DNA from: Mesorhabditis belari | Taxonomy: Eukaryota; Nematoda; Chromadorea; Rhabditida; Rhabditidae | DNA length: 64,000 bases | Reading direction: 5' to 3' | NCBI GenBank assembly: GCA_958450365.1 | Contig: CAUEEP010000758.1 | Span: 278,640-342,639 of the forward strand | Part shown: positions 61,201 through 64,000 of the stretch, piece after piece | How the letters are laid out: each line of letters begins with the position of its first letter | Numbering within the stretch: position 1 is the stretch's first letter | Notes under the pieces: model-generated | Databases searched by the model: none | The model's input: only the letters and a program-made list of their open reading frames with translations | Told to the model about the DNA's origin: nothing | Position numbers and translations under genes: made by a program

Positions 61201-62982
61201 AAGCTGATAATATTGTCTATAATATTGCCTATAATATTGATTATAATATTGATTATAATATTGATTATAATATTGATTATAATATTGACTATAATATATA
61301 CTATAACATATACTATAATATTGCCTATAATATTGCCTATAATAGTTTAAAACTAAAAGAAAAGGCTTTAAACTTGAAAAACTTACAGTGATCGTCCGCT
61401 TGCCGACGAATTGCTGTACCGAGACGGGGGACGCCAACTTAAAAATGAAGAAAAAGGTAAGGAAAATGAAAATAAACGAAGAAAACTTATTGGGTTTTAG
61501 AAATTAGATTTATTACAATAGATTTTTAAAAGCTAACCTTCGTATTGACATGATGGTTGGCGAGGGAACGTGCTCCGCGTTCGGCAGATCGGTTCGAAGC
61601 GGCGCCTGGTAGACCATCTCGTCTTCGACCCAGCTGCAACAATGGTTAAATGGAAATTGGCACGGTTTTCATTACTTTATTAGATATTTATTTAATTGTA
61701 GCAAACGTTTTATGTAATTCGTTTGTAGTCTTTTAAGTAAATGTCTCTTCTCTGTACGGTACAAGTCTGTGAAGTGGACCTGTTGGCTGATTGGAAGCAG
61801 TTAGAACTTGCTAGTTTGGAAATGGACCTAATTACTCCCTGTATTTCCATTAGAAATGAATCTAGGAATGGTATTATAGTTAGAAATGAGTCTAGGAACG
61901 TTATTATAGTTAGAAATGAATCTAGGGACGGTATTACAGCTGGAAATGAATCTAGGTACGGTATTAGAGTTGGAAACGAGTCTAGGGACGGTATTACAGT
62001 TGGAAATGAGTCTAGGAACTTTATTATAGTTAGAAATGAATCTAGGTACGAAAATATAATTATAAACGAGCTTGAACACGGGAATCTTGGCACGTTATTA
62101 ACTAACAATTGCTATACAATCACAATTGTTTTGTGCTTATCTTTTCATCAAGATTTAGCCTCCACCTACAGTCATGGAGTTGGTGCTTTTATGGATTGAG
62201 GCAGGGAATGGTCGGCGCCAGGATTCGAACCCGTGAGCGCTTACCGGGCGAACGCTCTACCAATGAGCTACACCGACGTATTCGATTGTCGCCAGGAAAG
62301 GGCCCTTGACTTACTATAACCTTATACCTTATGTCTTACTTTTGTCGATGACTATAAAATTCATAAATCAATTGAGAGTATCAGAGACAACAAGAATCTT
62401 TCAAGAATCAACAACGGGAATCTTTTAACCGAGCTCTGTGCCTGAGAATAGGCACAGATACATGTCAATTGATACAATTTTAGCCAGAAATCCTGTATAA
62501 GCTCTGTAGCTAGTTCTGTAGCTCCTAGTTCTGTAGCTCTGTCTTTTGGCTAGCTCTAGGCGTTGTAAGCCAGCCTTTAAGCCTGACTATGACTCGGAGA
62601 AAATGTCTAAACACAGAAATTTTTATCCATTGATTTTTGTCGACAAGAAATCAACTCACACAGCTGATGGTGTGCTCGGTGTGGGCGTGTGTTGCATGAG
62701 TGAGACTTTCTCGTAGCGATCGGTGAGCAGAATTGGCGGTGGTTCGGATTCGTGGCTGAATTTCCGGGAAAAGTTAGCGCCAAAAAGACAACGTTATTCT
62801 CGGGTTTATCATAGAAAATCTGGGGAAAAAGATAAAAAAGATTTCAATGTGTGAGAAATCATTTTGTTTTAAGACCAAAAAGACAAAAGAATAGAACAAT
62901 AGAACTTACATGTGATCGAGCACGTGTTTCATCACCTCCATCACTTGTTCGTTAGTGGCTCCACTTCGCATTAAATGTCGTT
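34138..62982 (-). CDS. Gene C: large Ser/Pro-rich protein, 28 exons, 5' end missing
   Basis: Twenty-eight exons between consensus splice sites run from 62982 down to a TAA at 34138. Every join keeps phase (one internal donor, at about 37.375 kb, is a choice), for about 3.25 kb of coding sequence and at least 1,083 residues. The first exon starts in phase 1, so the start lies beyond the window. Order of visible parts: Ser/Pro-rich region; basic patch KKKRARLLKK (possible nuclear signal); acidic regions including a Glu run of about 18; a module ending DNYCFVVDGDK followed by WWRHTSRPTKYFYSDDL; Ser-rich linker; a second copy of the module (DNFCFILDGD); then LKEYLSHYGRR and a GC-rich tail. There are no signal peptide or membrane segments in the part seen. 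The family is not recognised. The disorder and basic patch hint at a nuclear or scaffold role, but that is inference. Confidence 0.78.
34426..34541 (-). CDS. Gene C exon 27
   Basis: Acceptor ttatttctag, donor CTGG|gtaagtgc; phase 0 in, 2 out. Reads DRVLKEYLSHYGRRETGIGG then SMSPNGITSAENSAG. Confidence 0.78.
34568..34743. repeat. ttcttttatt repeat
   Basis: 10-11-bp units, about 16 copies, in the gene C intron next to exon 27. Confidence 0.8.
35040..35345. repeat. tttatgcgggaacacaaagt family, short array
   Basis: About 115-bp units, 2.5 copies, same family as 38280-38900. Confidence 0.8.
35532..35677 (+). CDS. Plus-strand terminal-exon-like island
   Basis: Acceptor cacaatcag; phase 1 in. Reads PKLFIFDDSIERFDFHIPQP then HFEYSLQIDSHQTTAFNFL and TGA. 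Coding-like, and compatible with the preceding island, but it sits inside the minus-strand gene C intron 34542-36287. Unproven. Confidence 0.3.
35850..35910 (-). pseudogene. tRNA-like fragment
   Basis: Minus strand cgcttggcggtctagtggtta is a convincing tRNA 5' half. The T-arm (gaattcaattcagattc) is degraded. Confidence 0.35.
36288..36347 (-). CDS. Gene C exon 26 (second module, part 2)
   Basis: Acceptor aaccttcag, donor CCG|gtagagcc; phase 0 at both ends, 20 codons. Reads INPTMVVDNFCFILDGDAVP, the duplicate of exon 17. Confidence 0.76.
36391..36536 (-). CDS. Gene C exon 25 (second module, part 1)
   Basis: Acceptor atattttag, donor AAG|gtgagcct; phase 1 in, 0 out. Reads EEEEELVFHINGDNLEPIPV and KDQPPMDGAATLENTLTCP, paralogous in its second half to exon 16. 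Confidence 0.78.
36591..36655 (-). CDS. Gene C exon 24
   Basis: Acceptor aaaattcag, donor CAA|gtacgaaa; phase 2 in, 1 out. Reads RVEEITDSSTSELPTRTNSM. About 60 nt of it with its donor is copied in inverted orientation at 32309-32368. Confidence 0.72.
36745..37312. repeat. Three-copy direct/inverted repeat
   Basis: A about 175-bp unit (ggtttttcgtgtttttctcagc ... ccaaaatcaactcaaaat) occurs at about 36768-36935, 36959-37135 (direct) and 37140-37312 (inverted), in the intron between gene C exons 23 and 24. Confidence 0.78.
37375..37431 (-). CDS. Gene C exon 23 (donor uncertain)
   Basis: Acceptor gaaaaatcag; phase 2 in. Reads LQKHLTRQCIEEFDSE. The best-looking donor (GAAG|gtgggct, exon start 37382) gives phase 1, which does not fit the next exon. 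The weaker GGCT|gtgttt (37375) does. Either that donor is used or an exon between 36.66 and 37.37 kb was missed. Confidence 0.5.
37470..37530. repeat. ggaagctct repeat
   Basis: 9-bp units, five copies. Confidence 0.75.
38265..38900. repeat. tttatgcgggaacacaaagt family, main array
   Basis: Five units of about 115-125 bp, each with gctcagagtacacgaaaatg and cacagtcttatgtgctagat. Single diverged units continue to about 39170, and related single copies (caaagtacgc, ctagcgcacgg) are near 32.7 and 53.2-53.5 kb. Confidence 0.85.
39476..39558 (-). pseudogene. tRNA-like, long variable arm
   Basis: Minus strand: ggcac/gtgcc ends, tggtgtagctg D-arm, loop around ctggtag, a long variable region and gggatcgaaccccg T-arm. 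Class II-like but imperfect. Confidence 0.4.
39678..39990. repeat. Inverted repeat
   Basis: Arms of about 130 bp, e.g. ctataactcaaaaaatagag with its complement at 39928-39950, loop around cgtactcgcgcgtag. Confidence 0.75.
40213..40292. repeat. Short perfect-type palindrome
   Basis: aaactataaacgagctagag and its complement around ctagcaggctac, about 35-bp arms. Confidence 0.7.
40375..40432 (-). repeat. Interstitial TTAGGC telomere-type array
   Basis: Nine units of cctaag/cctaaa on the plus strand, the complement of the nematode telomere repeat TTAGGC, in a gene C intron. Confidence 0.85.
40450..40526 (-). CDS. Gene C exon 22
   Basis: Acceptor ggatctcag, donor TTTCAG|gtagttga; phase 0 in, 2 out. 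Reads TVLGAKGHPLGDAHPPHRQ. It lies between two interstitial TTAGGC-type arrays. Confidence 0.5.
40605..40655 (-). repeat. Interstitial TTAGGC array 2
   Basis: Five cctaag units followed by cagcctagcgctcagc. A third short run is at 34378-34395. Confidence 0.8.
41085..41111 (-). CDS. Gene C exon 21 (27-nt micro-exon)
   Basis: Acceptor atcaaatcag, donor ATG|gtaaggag; phase 0 at both ends. Reads SIEVQKVAM. It is very short, so supported only by phase and splice sites. Confidence 0.5.
41325..41660. repeat. agagtacta(g) array
   Basis: 12-14-bp units agagtactagag / agaagagtact, about 25 copies. Confidence 0.9.
41840..41884 (-). CDS. Gene C exon 20
   Basis: Acceptor gaaaattag, donor AAG|gtttgaaa; phase 0 at both ends, 15 codons: LFRRRYSMSARERNK. 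Confidence 0.62.
42019..42153 (-). CDS. Gene C exon 19 (Ser-rich linker)
   Basis: Acceptor atccttttag, donor CAG|gtacccaa; phase 0 at both ends, 45 codons. Reads VISAVLASGSMSLDRAIQSP then a Ser/Thr-rich tail. Confidence 0.72.
42348..42473 (-). CDS. Gene C exon 18
   Basis: Acceptor ccttttag, donor AAAG|gtgggtgc; phase 0 at both ends, 42 codons. Contains MGDIMGDDQ and WWRHTSRPTKYFYSDDLKKF, dense in aromatic and basic residues, a likely folded domain with the preceding exon. The intron before it holds the 3.6-kb satellite. Confidence 0.8.
42529..46146. repeat. 3.6-kb composite satellite in gene C intron
   Basis: Built from a 17-bp unit ctaccgtaactttccag and one to three copies of a 9-bp unit ctaccccag (occasionally ctatcccag), giving 26-, 35- and 44-bp periods in irregular order. 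The ends are degenerate (ccagttaccttaacttcc near 46.1 kb). It contains no coding signal. Confidence 0.97.
46242..46371. mobile_element. MITE, family 5, copy 1
   Basis: TA-bounded ends ggttggaaagaaagttc and complement, 130 bp, directly after the large satellite. Confidence 0.7.
46785..47115. repeat. taaagaagtattataaagaag repeat
   Basis: Alternating aagtattataaag and aagatctaagcgtataaag units. The flanks (gttaggcatttgtcag, agagctacaattctctatat) occur on both sides at 46.65-46.77 and 47.28-47.40 kb, as a direct duplication around the array. Confidence 0.85.
47543..47603 (-). CDS. Gene C exon 17 (first module, part 2)
   Basis: Acceptor catttcag, donor AAG|gtgagtct; phase 2 in, 0 out. Reads VIPPTMVDDNYCFVVDGDK, a clear paralogue of the exon at 36288-36347. 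Confidence 0.8.
47767..47855 (-). CDS. Gene C exon 16 (first module, part 1)
   Basis: Acceptor gtgtttag, donor CAG|gtttgtgt; phase 0 in, 2 out. Reads VHSVHHDTVQTEAALENLMA. A nearer acceptor (cattcag) would give the wrong phase. Confidence 0.7.
48102..48262 (+). mobile_element. Two solo mariner ends
   Basis: ttgggttggtgaattgaaaa occurs twice, at 48104 and 48230, each with actgcc following, as solo copies of the terminal repeat in 59148-59841. Confidence 0.55.
48298..48480. repeat. aggctcaggcc repeat
   Basis: 11-bp units with cc/ct/tc variants, 16 copies. Confidence 0.88.
48747..48879 (-). CDS. Gene C exon 15
   Basis: Acceptor gatctttag, donor AAG|gtttgcaa; phase 2 in, 0 out. Reads SSSSSEGPPQFDIDLGAFEL then VDTGLTAETILSNEDPVIFH, leading into the first module copy. 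A 77-residue plus-strand open frame here is its shadow. Confidence 0.75.
49030..49415. repeat. Fold-back element in gene C intron
   Basis: Arms of about 165 bp: gtgggacaaatgcgaccttt at the left and its complement at the right, with aacccaaatttgacgtgtca repeated inverted on both sides of a centre near 49207. The right arm has a small insertion. Confidence 0.8.
50524..50712 (-). CDS. Gene C exon 14 (acidic)
   Basis: Acceptor atcatgtag, donor GAG|gtaaatcg; phase 2 in and out. Reads GSPIILSPELAQSTSYEETR, PPPIEPIPKLFTVSTIP, then a Glu/Asp/Gln-rich end. Confidence 0.8.
50740..50895. repeat. 52-bp tandem repeat, 3 copies
   Basis: Unit gggacttaggcttgaacaat ... cttgaggccagctttaa. Confidence 0.82.
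50930..51225 (+). repeat. Duplicated tRNA-Gly segment, copy 1
   Basis: From agcgctcctttttcaatcc to gactcgatcaattaaatcga this about 280-bp segment matches 53680-53960 with few differences, carrying the tRNA-Gly in the middle. Confidence 0.85.
51001..51071 (+). tRNA. tRNA-Gly (GCC)
   Basis: 71 nt with perfect 7-bp acceptor stem (gcgcagg/cctgcgc), D-arm with ttcagtggtagaa, anticodon loop ctgccac (GCC) on a ctcgc/gcggg stem, and a perfect T-stem around ttcgatt. It lies in the gene C intron between exons 13 and 14, opposite strand, inside a duplicated segment shared with 53739-53809. Confidence 0.95.
51326..51784 (-). CDS. Gene C exon 13 (largest exon, poly-Glu)
   Basis: Acceptor ttttgcag, donor TAG|gtacagct; phase 2 in and out, 459 nt. 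Reads KVDGNTIIEKRLFQLFQQQK, then Lys/Pro-rich PPKVKITLECEEVQLM, EFTYNEVRVISPEKILELE, a run of about 18 Glu encoded by a GAA/GAG microsatellite, and REAMCDVELSTPDDPTP. The Glu run is likely length-polymorphic. Confidence 0.84.
51805..52075. repeat. gtacggcaaagtctttgggg repeat
   Basis: About 40-bp units (plus attttaaaagatggcttcaga), six copies, next to gene C exon 13. Confidence 0.82.
52530..52870. repeat. 170-bp direct duplication
   Basis: aatgcacttttaaatcgcta ... ctacggtagatagaata occurs twice. Confidence 0.78.
53160..53490. repeat. 170-bp direct duplication
   Basis: agattcgttctttgtgcgta ... gagagc(t/g)caaagtacgcgg occurs twice in tandem. Confidence 0.78.
53544..53620 (-). CDS. Gene C exon 12
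   Basis: Acceptor actttttag, donor GCG|gttagttt; phase 0 in, 2 out. Reads MEEWDSYIRMLDESSRPFT. Confidence 0.77.
53680..53960 (+). repeat. Duplicated tRNA-Gly segment, copy 2
   Basis: Partner of 50930-51225, with a further partial tRNA end at its 3' border. Confidence 0.85.
53739..53809 (+). tRNA. tRNA-Gly (GCC), second copy
   Basis: Identical 71-nt tRNA to 51001-51071, with about 60 bp of similar 5' flank and 150 bp of similar 3' flank. It lies in the intron between gene C exons 11 and 12, opposite strand. Confidence 0.95.
53962..53983 (+). pseudogene. tRNA-Gly 3' end fragment
   Basis: The T-arm/acceptor end of the tRNA-Gly (cgattcccggcctgcgca) is repeated about 150 bp downstream of the second copy, directly after the duplicated flank, as if the segment had begun another tandem copy. 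Confidence 0.7.
54066..54148 (-). CDS. Gene C exon 11
   Basis: Acceptor ttctctag, donor AAT|gtgagcta; phase 1 in, 0 out. Reads LPTLFDAVRRESSASAASS and VVLVSPQN. Confidence 0.75.
54578..54683 (-). CDS. Gene C exon 10 (basic patch)
   Basis: Acceptor atttgtcag, donor ACCG|gtttgctt; phase 0 in, 1 out. Starts KKKRARLLKKLDPLNSMGW, a candidate nuclear localisation signal, then NISPRNRQLLDAVKT. Confidence 0.77.
55380..55567. repeat. 24-bp tandem repeat
   Basis: Unit gaactgtacggtaaactggg plus catt/cata, eight copies. Confidence 0.88.
55625..55794 (-). CDS. Gene C exon 9
   Basis: Acceptor ttctgcag, donor AAG|gtattgtg; phase 1 in, 0 out. Contains HQIDEEIPRLPLHLMSPPSS and LRRTLFPIPESRRSSI. Confidence 0.78.
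56149..56230 (+). pseudogene. tRNA-like sequence
   Basis: Contains ggtctattggttagtgc (A-box type) and gtgggttcgattccc (B-box type), with no matching acceptor stem. Confidence 0.4.
56447..56585 (-). CDS. Gene C exon 8 (acidic)
   Basis: Acceptor aaatgtag, donor CAAG|gtgtgtag; phase 0 in, 1 out. Reads LLERWESDQLHFQSPRQPM and then DEEDEEEKDDDSSFRLLSPP. Confidence 0.78.
56843..56915. repeat. aggcttgcgct repeat
   Basis: 11-bp units, six copies, followed by diverged aggcttagg/ctcggctt units to 57.1 kb. Confidence 0.85.
57262..57527 (-). CDS. Gene C exon 7
   Basis: Acceptor gaatttcag, donor CAG|gttggatt; phase 1 in, 0 out, 88 codons. It starts with a basic run (SAKRSRRIRS), then a Ser/Thr-rich part and SPDPLQFPPPNSF. 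The plus-strand open frame across it is a shadow. Confidence 0.78.
58363..58735 (-). mobile_element. Mariner fragment, one end
   Basis: Begins after TA with ttgggttggtgaattaaaaa, the same end as 59148-59841. On the minus strand it keeps the end of a mariner transposase (RGIRKLPVKWAQVVNNNGNY-like). No right terminal repeat. Confidence 0.6.
58804..59067 (+). CDS. Possible small nested gene, two exons
   Basis: Exons 58804-58861 and 58988-59067 on the plus strand are joined by TCTG|gtgagg and tgtttag, giving 45 residues: MVRMSAALAKYWDSFENAS then DSEIGREKSEDPEQVDTTKK and a short end with TGA. Base composition is much more GC-rich than the flanks. It lies within the gene C intron 57528-60277, between mariner-derived fold-back elements. 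The minus strand is also partly open here but with poorer splice sites. It may be part of a longer plus-strand gene. No family is recognised. Confidence 0.38.
59148..59841. mobile_element. Mariner-derived palindromic element
   Basis: Two inverted arms of about 310-380 bp meet near 59460. Both begin with ttgg(g/t)ttggtgaatt next to TA, and both contain the transposase C-terminal sequence ending NNNGNYLE, one on each strand. It is a fold-back derivative of the element at 58363. Confidence 0.75.
59850..60035. repeat. gattctagaatctagactct repeat
   Basis: 6-bp-based, self-complementary units directly after the mariner palindrome. Confidence 0.85.
60278..60368 (-). CDS. Gene C exon 6
   Basis: Acceptor gttttttag, donor ATCG|gtttgtcg; phase 0 in, 1 out. 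Reads NYWDEYRSPEPSVDSFKFEF then PLPSPDYEKI. Confidence 0.76.
60437..60707. mobile_element. Fold-back MITE, family 1, copy 4
   Basis: Near-complete copy in inverted orientation relative to 702-986, in a gene C intron. Confidence 0.8.
60945..61050 (-). CDS. Gene C exon 5
   Basis: Acceptor ttattttag; phase 2 in, 0 out. Reads MRSRGDSWDESGPSLSEH. Two donors are possible 3 nt apart (AGA|gtggtt or GTG|gtttgt); both keep phase and differ by one residue. Confidence 0.72.
61058..61345. repeat. tataatattgat repeat
   Basis: 12-bp units with gact/gtct/gcct variants, between gene C exons 4 and 5. Confidence 0.88.
61387..61437 (-). CDS. Gene C exon 4
   Basis: Acceptor catttttaag, donor ACT|gtaagttt; phase 2 in and out. 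Reads SWRPPSRYSNSSASGRS. Confidence 0.75.
61538..61633 (-). CDS. Gene C exon 3
   Basis: Acceptor ttgttgcag, donor AAG|gttagctt; phase 2 in and out. Reads WVEDEMVYQAPLRTDLPNAE then HVPSPTIMSIR. Confidence 0.8.
61845..62060. repeat. 30-bp tandem repeat
   Basis: Unit attatagttagaaatgaatc plus taggaacggt, seven to eight copies, open in both directions because 30 is a multiple of 3. Confidence 0.88.
62211..62277 (-). pseudogene. tRNA-like sequence
   Basis: Minus strand has a full acceptor stem (gtcggtg/cgccgac), D-arm gctcattggtagagc and T-loop ttcgaat, but only about 67 nt, a partly unpaired anticodon stem and no T33. Anticodon position reads GGT. Likely degenerate. Confidence 0.5.
62660..62755 (-). 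CDS. Gene C exon 2
   Basis: Acceptor gaaattcag, donor TGT|gtgagttg; phase 2 in and out. Reads SEPPPILLTDRYEKVSLMQ then HTPTPSTPSA. Confidence 0.74.
62910..62982 (-). CDS. Gene C exon 1 of those in window
   Basis: Acceptor ttttttctag, donor CAT|gtaagttc; phase 1 in, 2 out. Reads RHLMRSGATNEQVMEVM and KHVLDH, which looks helical. The upstream exon is outside the window. Confidence 0.72.
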
Positions 62983-63244
62983 CTAGAAAAAAAAAGAGGT
63001 TTTCTTGGTTTAGTCTTCAAGTATTAAGTTGGAAAGAAAGTTGTCGAAAAAGTTGGAAATTTTGATTGGAATTTCTTCAAAACAAATCCACCAATTCAAG
63101 AACATTTTGTTCTATTATTTACAAGTCGACGCCAAGAAATTACCCTTTCTTCATTTCTATTATTTTCTATTTCATTTCAAGTACACAATACTAAGCTATA
63201 CCTTAACTCCAATTTCTCGGCGCCTCTTTAAACCCTACTCTTAT

Positions 63245-63590
63245 TGGACTTGTTCTAGATATTGGACTAGATATTGGAGTAGATATTGGAGTAGATATTG
63301 GACTAGATATTGGACTAGATATTGGAATAGATATTGGACTAGATATTGGACTAGATATTGGAGTAGATATTGGACTAGATATTGGACTAGATATTGGAGT
63401 AGATATTGGACTAGATATTGGAATAGATATTGGACTAGATATTGGACTAGATATTGGAGTAGATATTGGAGTAGATATTGGAGTAGATATTGGACTAGAT
63501 ATTGGACTAGGTATTGGACTAGGTATTGGACTAGATATTGGACTAGATATTGGAGTAGATATTGGAGTAGATATTGGACTAGATATTAGG
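63245..63590. repeat. 12-bp agatattggact array
   Basis: About 28 units with gact/gagt/gaat variants. The 36-bp periodicity creates a spurious frame of YWTR/YWSR repeats. Confidence 0.9.
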
Positions 63591-63678
63591 TTAGAAAGAA
63601 ATTTCCTCCTCTAATTTCTAAAGAAATTAGAAAGAAATTTCATCATGCAAACTTTTTCCGAGAAATTTCTTTCTAACC
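63589..63678. mobile_element. MITE, family 5-like, 90 bp
   Basis: Ends ggttagaaagaaatttc and complement, TA on each side. It separates two arrays of the same minisatellite in opposite orientation. Confidence 0.7.
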
Positions 63679-63682
63679 TAAT

Positions 63683-63755
63683 ATCTAGTCCGATATCTAG
63701 TCCGATATCTAGTCCGATATCTAGTCCAATATCTAGTCCGATATCTAGTCCAGTA
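63683..63755. repeat. Inverted continuation of the 12-bp array
   Basis: Units tagtccgatatc/tagtccaatatc are the complement of the left array's unit, on the far side of the 90-bp MITE. Confidence 0.85.
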
Positions 63756-63759
63756 TATC

Positions 63760-64000
63760 CATACTTTATAATCTTATAATTTCTTGAATTTCTGAAAATT
63801 AGTTCAACTAAATTTTGATATATCTTGGCAATAATTCATTTTTGAAAAAAAACAAAAAAGAAACCATTCAATTCGACTAATTTTCCTGTATAATAGCTGC
63901 AAAATTAGCTTATGAAAAGGAGTAGAGAAAAAAGAATAAAGCTAATTTTCTCAATGACATTTGAAAATTGTTTTTAAATTGTTAGAAAGCTCTTTTTTAA
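63760..64000. other. AT-rich sequence, nothing recognised
   Basis: Probably intron of gene C upstream of its first visible exon. Confidence 0.4.

Noticed and set aside
61741..62199. Open frames on both strands over the 30-bp array
   Set aside because: Thirty-bp units stay open in several frames at once; no splice evidence.
63029..63589. 186-codon open frame with YWTR/YWSR repeats
   Set aside because: Period-12 minisatellite read in frame; not a repeat protein.

Overview
The window looks like nuclear DNA of a nematode, probably a rhabditid. It is AT-rich, introns end in ttttcag/ttttag, and there are interstitial TTAGGC arrays (the telomere unit of many nematodes, near 40.4 and 40.6 kb). It also holds Tc1/mariner elements, an RTE-like LINE fragment and many small fold-back elements. 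No bacterial gene organisation, CRISPR array or operon of ordinary ORFs is present. Most long open frames are tandem repeats, and the real coding sequence lies in short spliced exons. I assembled exons by hand from splice sites, phase continuity and local coding character. No expression or database evidence was available.

Three minus-strand genes are supported. Gene A (5-5366) is a Ras-superfamily GTPase of the RGK (Rad/Gem/Rem) type in 8 exons. It has a clear NKxD box and a SAL motif, a non-canonical G3 region, and no recognisable P-loop in the exon where one is expected. Gene B (5951-21613) is a short Pro/Ser/Arg-rich protein in 5 exons, just upstream of gene A, and may be the N-terminal part of a longer gene A product. 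Gene C (34138 to beyond 62982) is a large protein of at least about 1,080 residues, in 28 consecutive phase-compatible exons over 29 kb. Its 5' end lies outside the window. It is Ser/Pro-rich and acidic, has a basic stretch, and contains a duplicated module (PTMVxDN[YF]CF[VI]xDGD). I cannot name its family.

The introns are mostly repeats. The largest are a 3.6-kb satellite (42.5-46.1 kb), a 1.1-kb TTTAC array (7.8-9.0 kb), a 0.9-kb AGCTTC-type array (6.1-7.0 kb), and about 25 smaller minisatellites. At least five families of fold-back elements recur. Two intact tRNA-Gly(GCC) genes lie in a duplicated segment at 51.0 and 53.7 kb. Many tRNA-like sequences occur, including a SINE-like cluster at 19.9-21.1 kb inside a large inverted repeat. 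Between 22 and 36 kb there are some plus-strand exon-like islands of uncertain status and several inverted or direct duplications of coding pieces. A small plus-strand two-exon gene may be nested in an intron of gene C at 58.8-59.1 kb.

The three genes do not form an obvious pathway. Notable are exon pieces of B and C duplicated into nearby non-coding DNA, the degenerate GTPase, and introns carrying long satellites.
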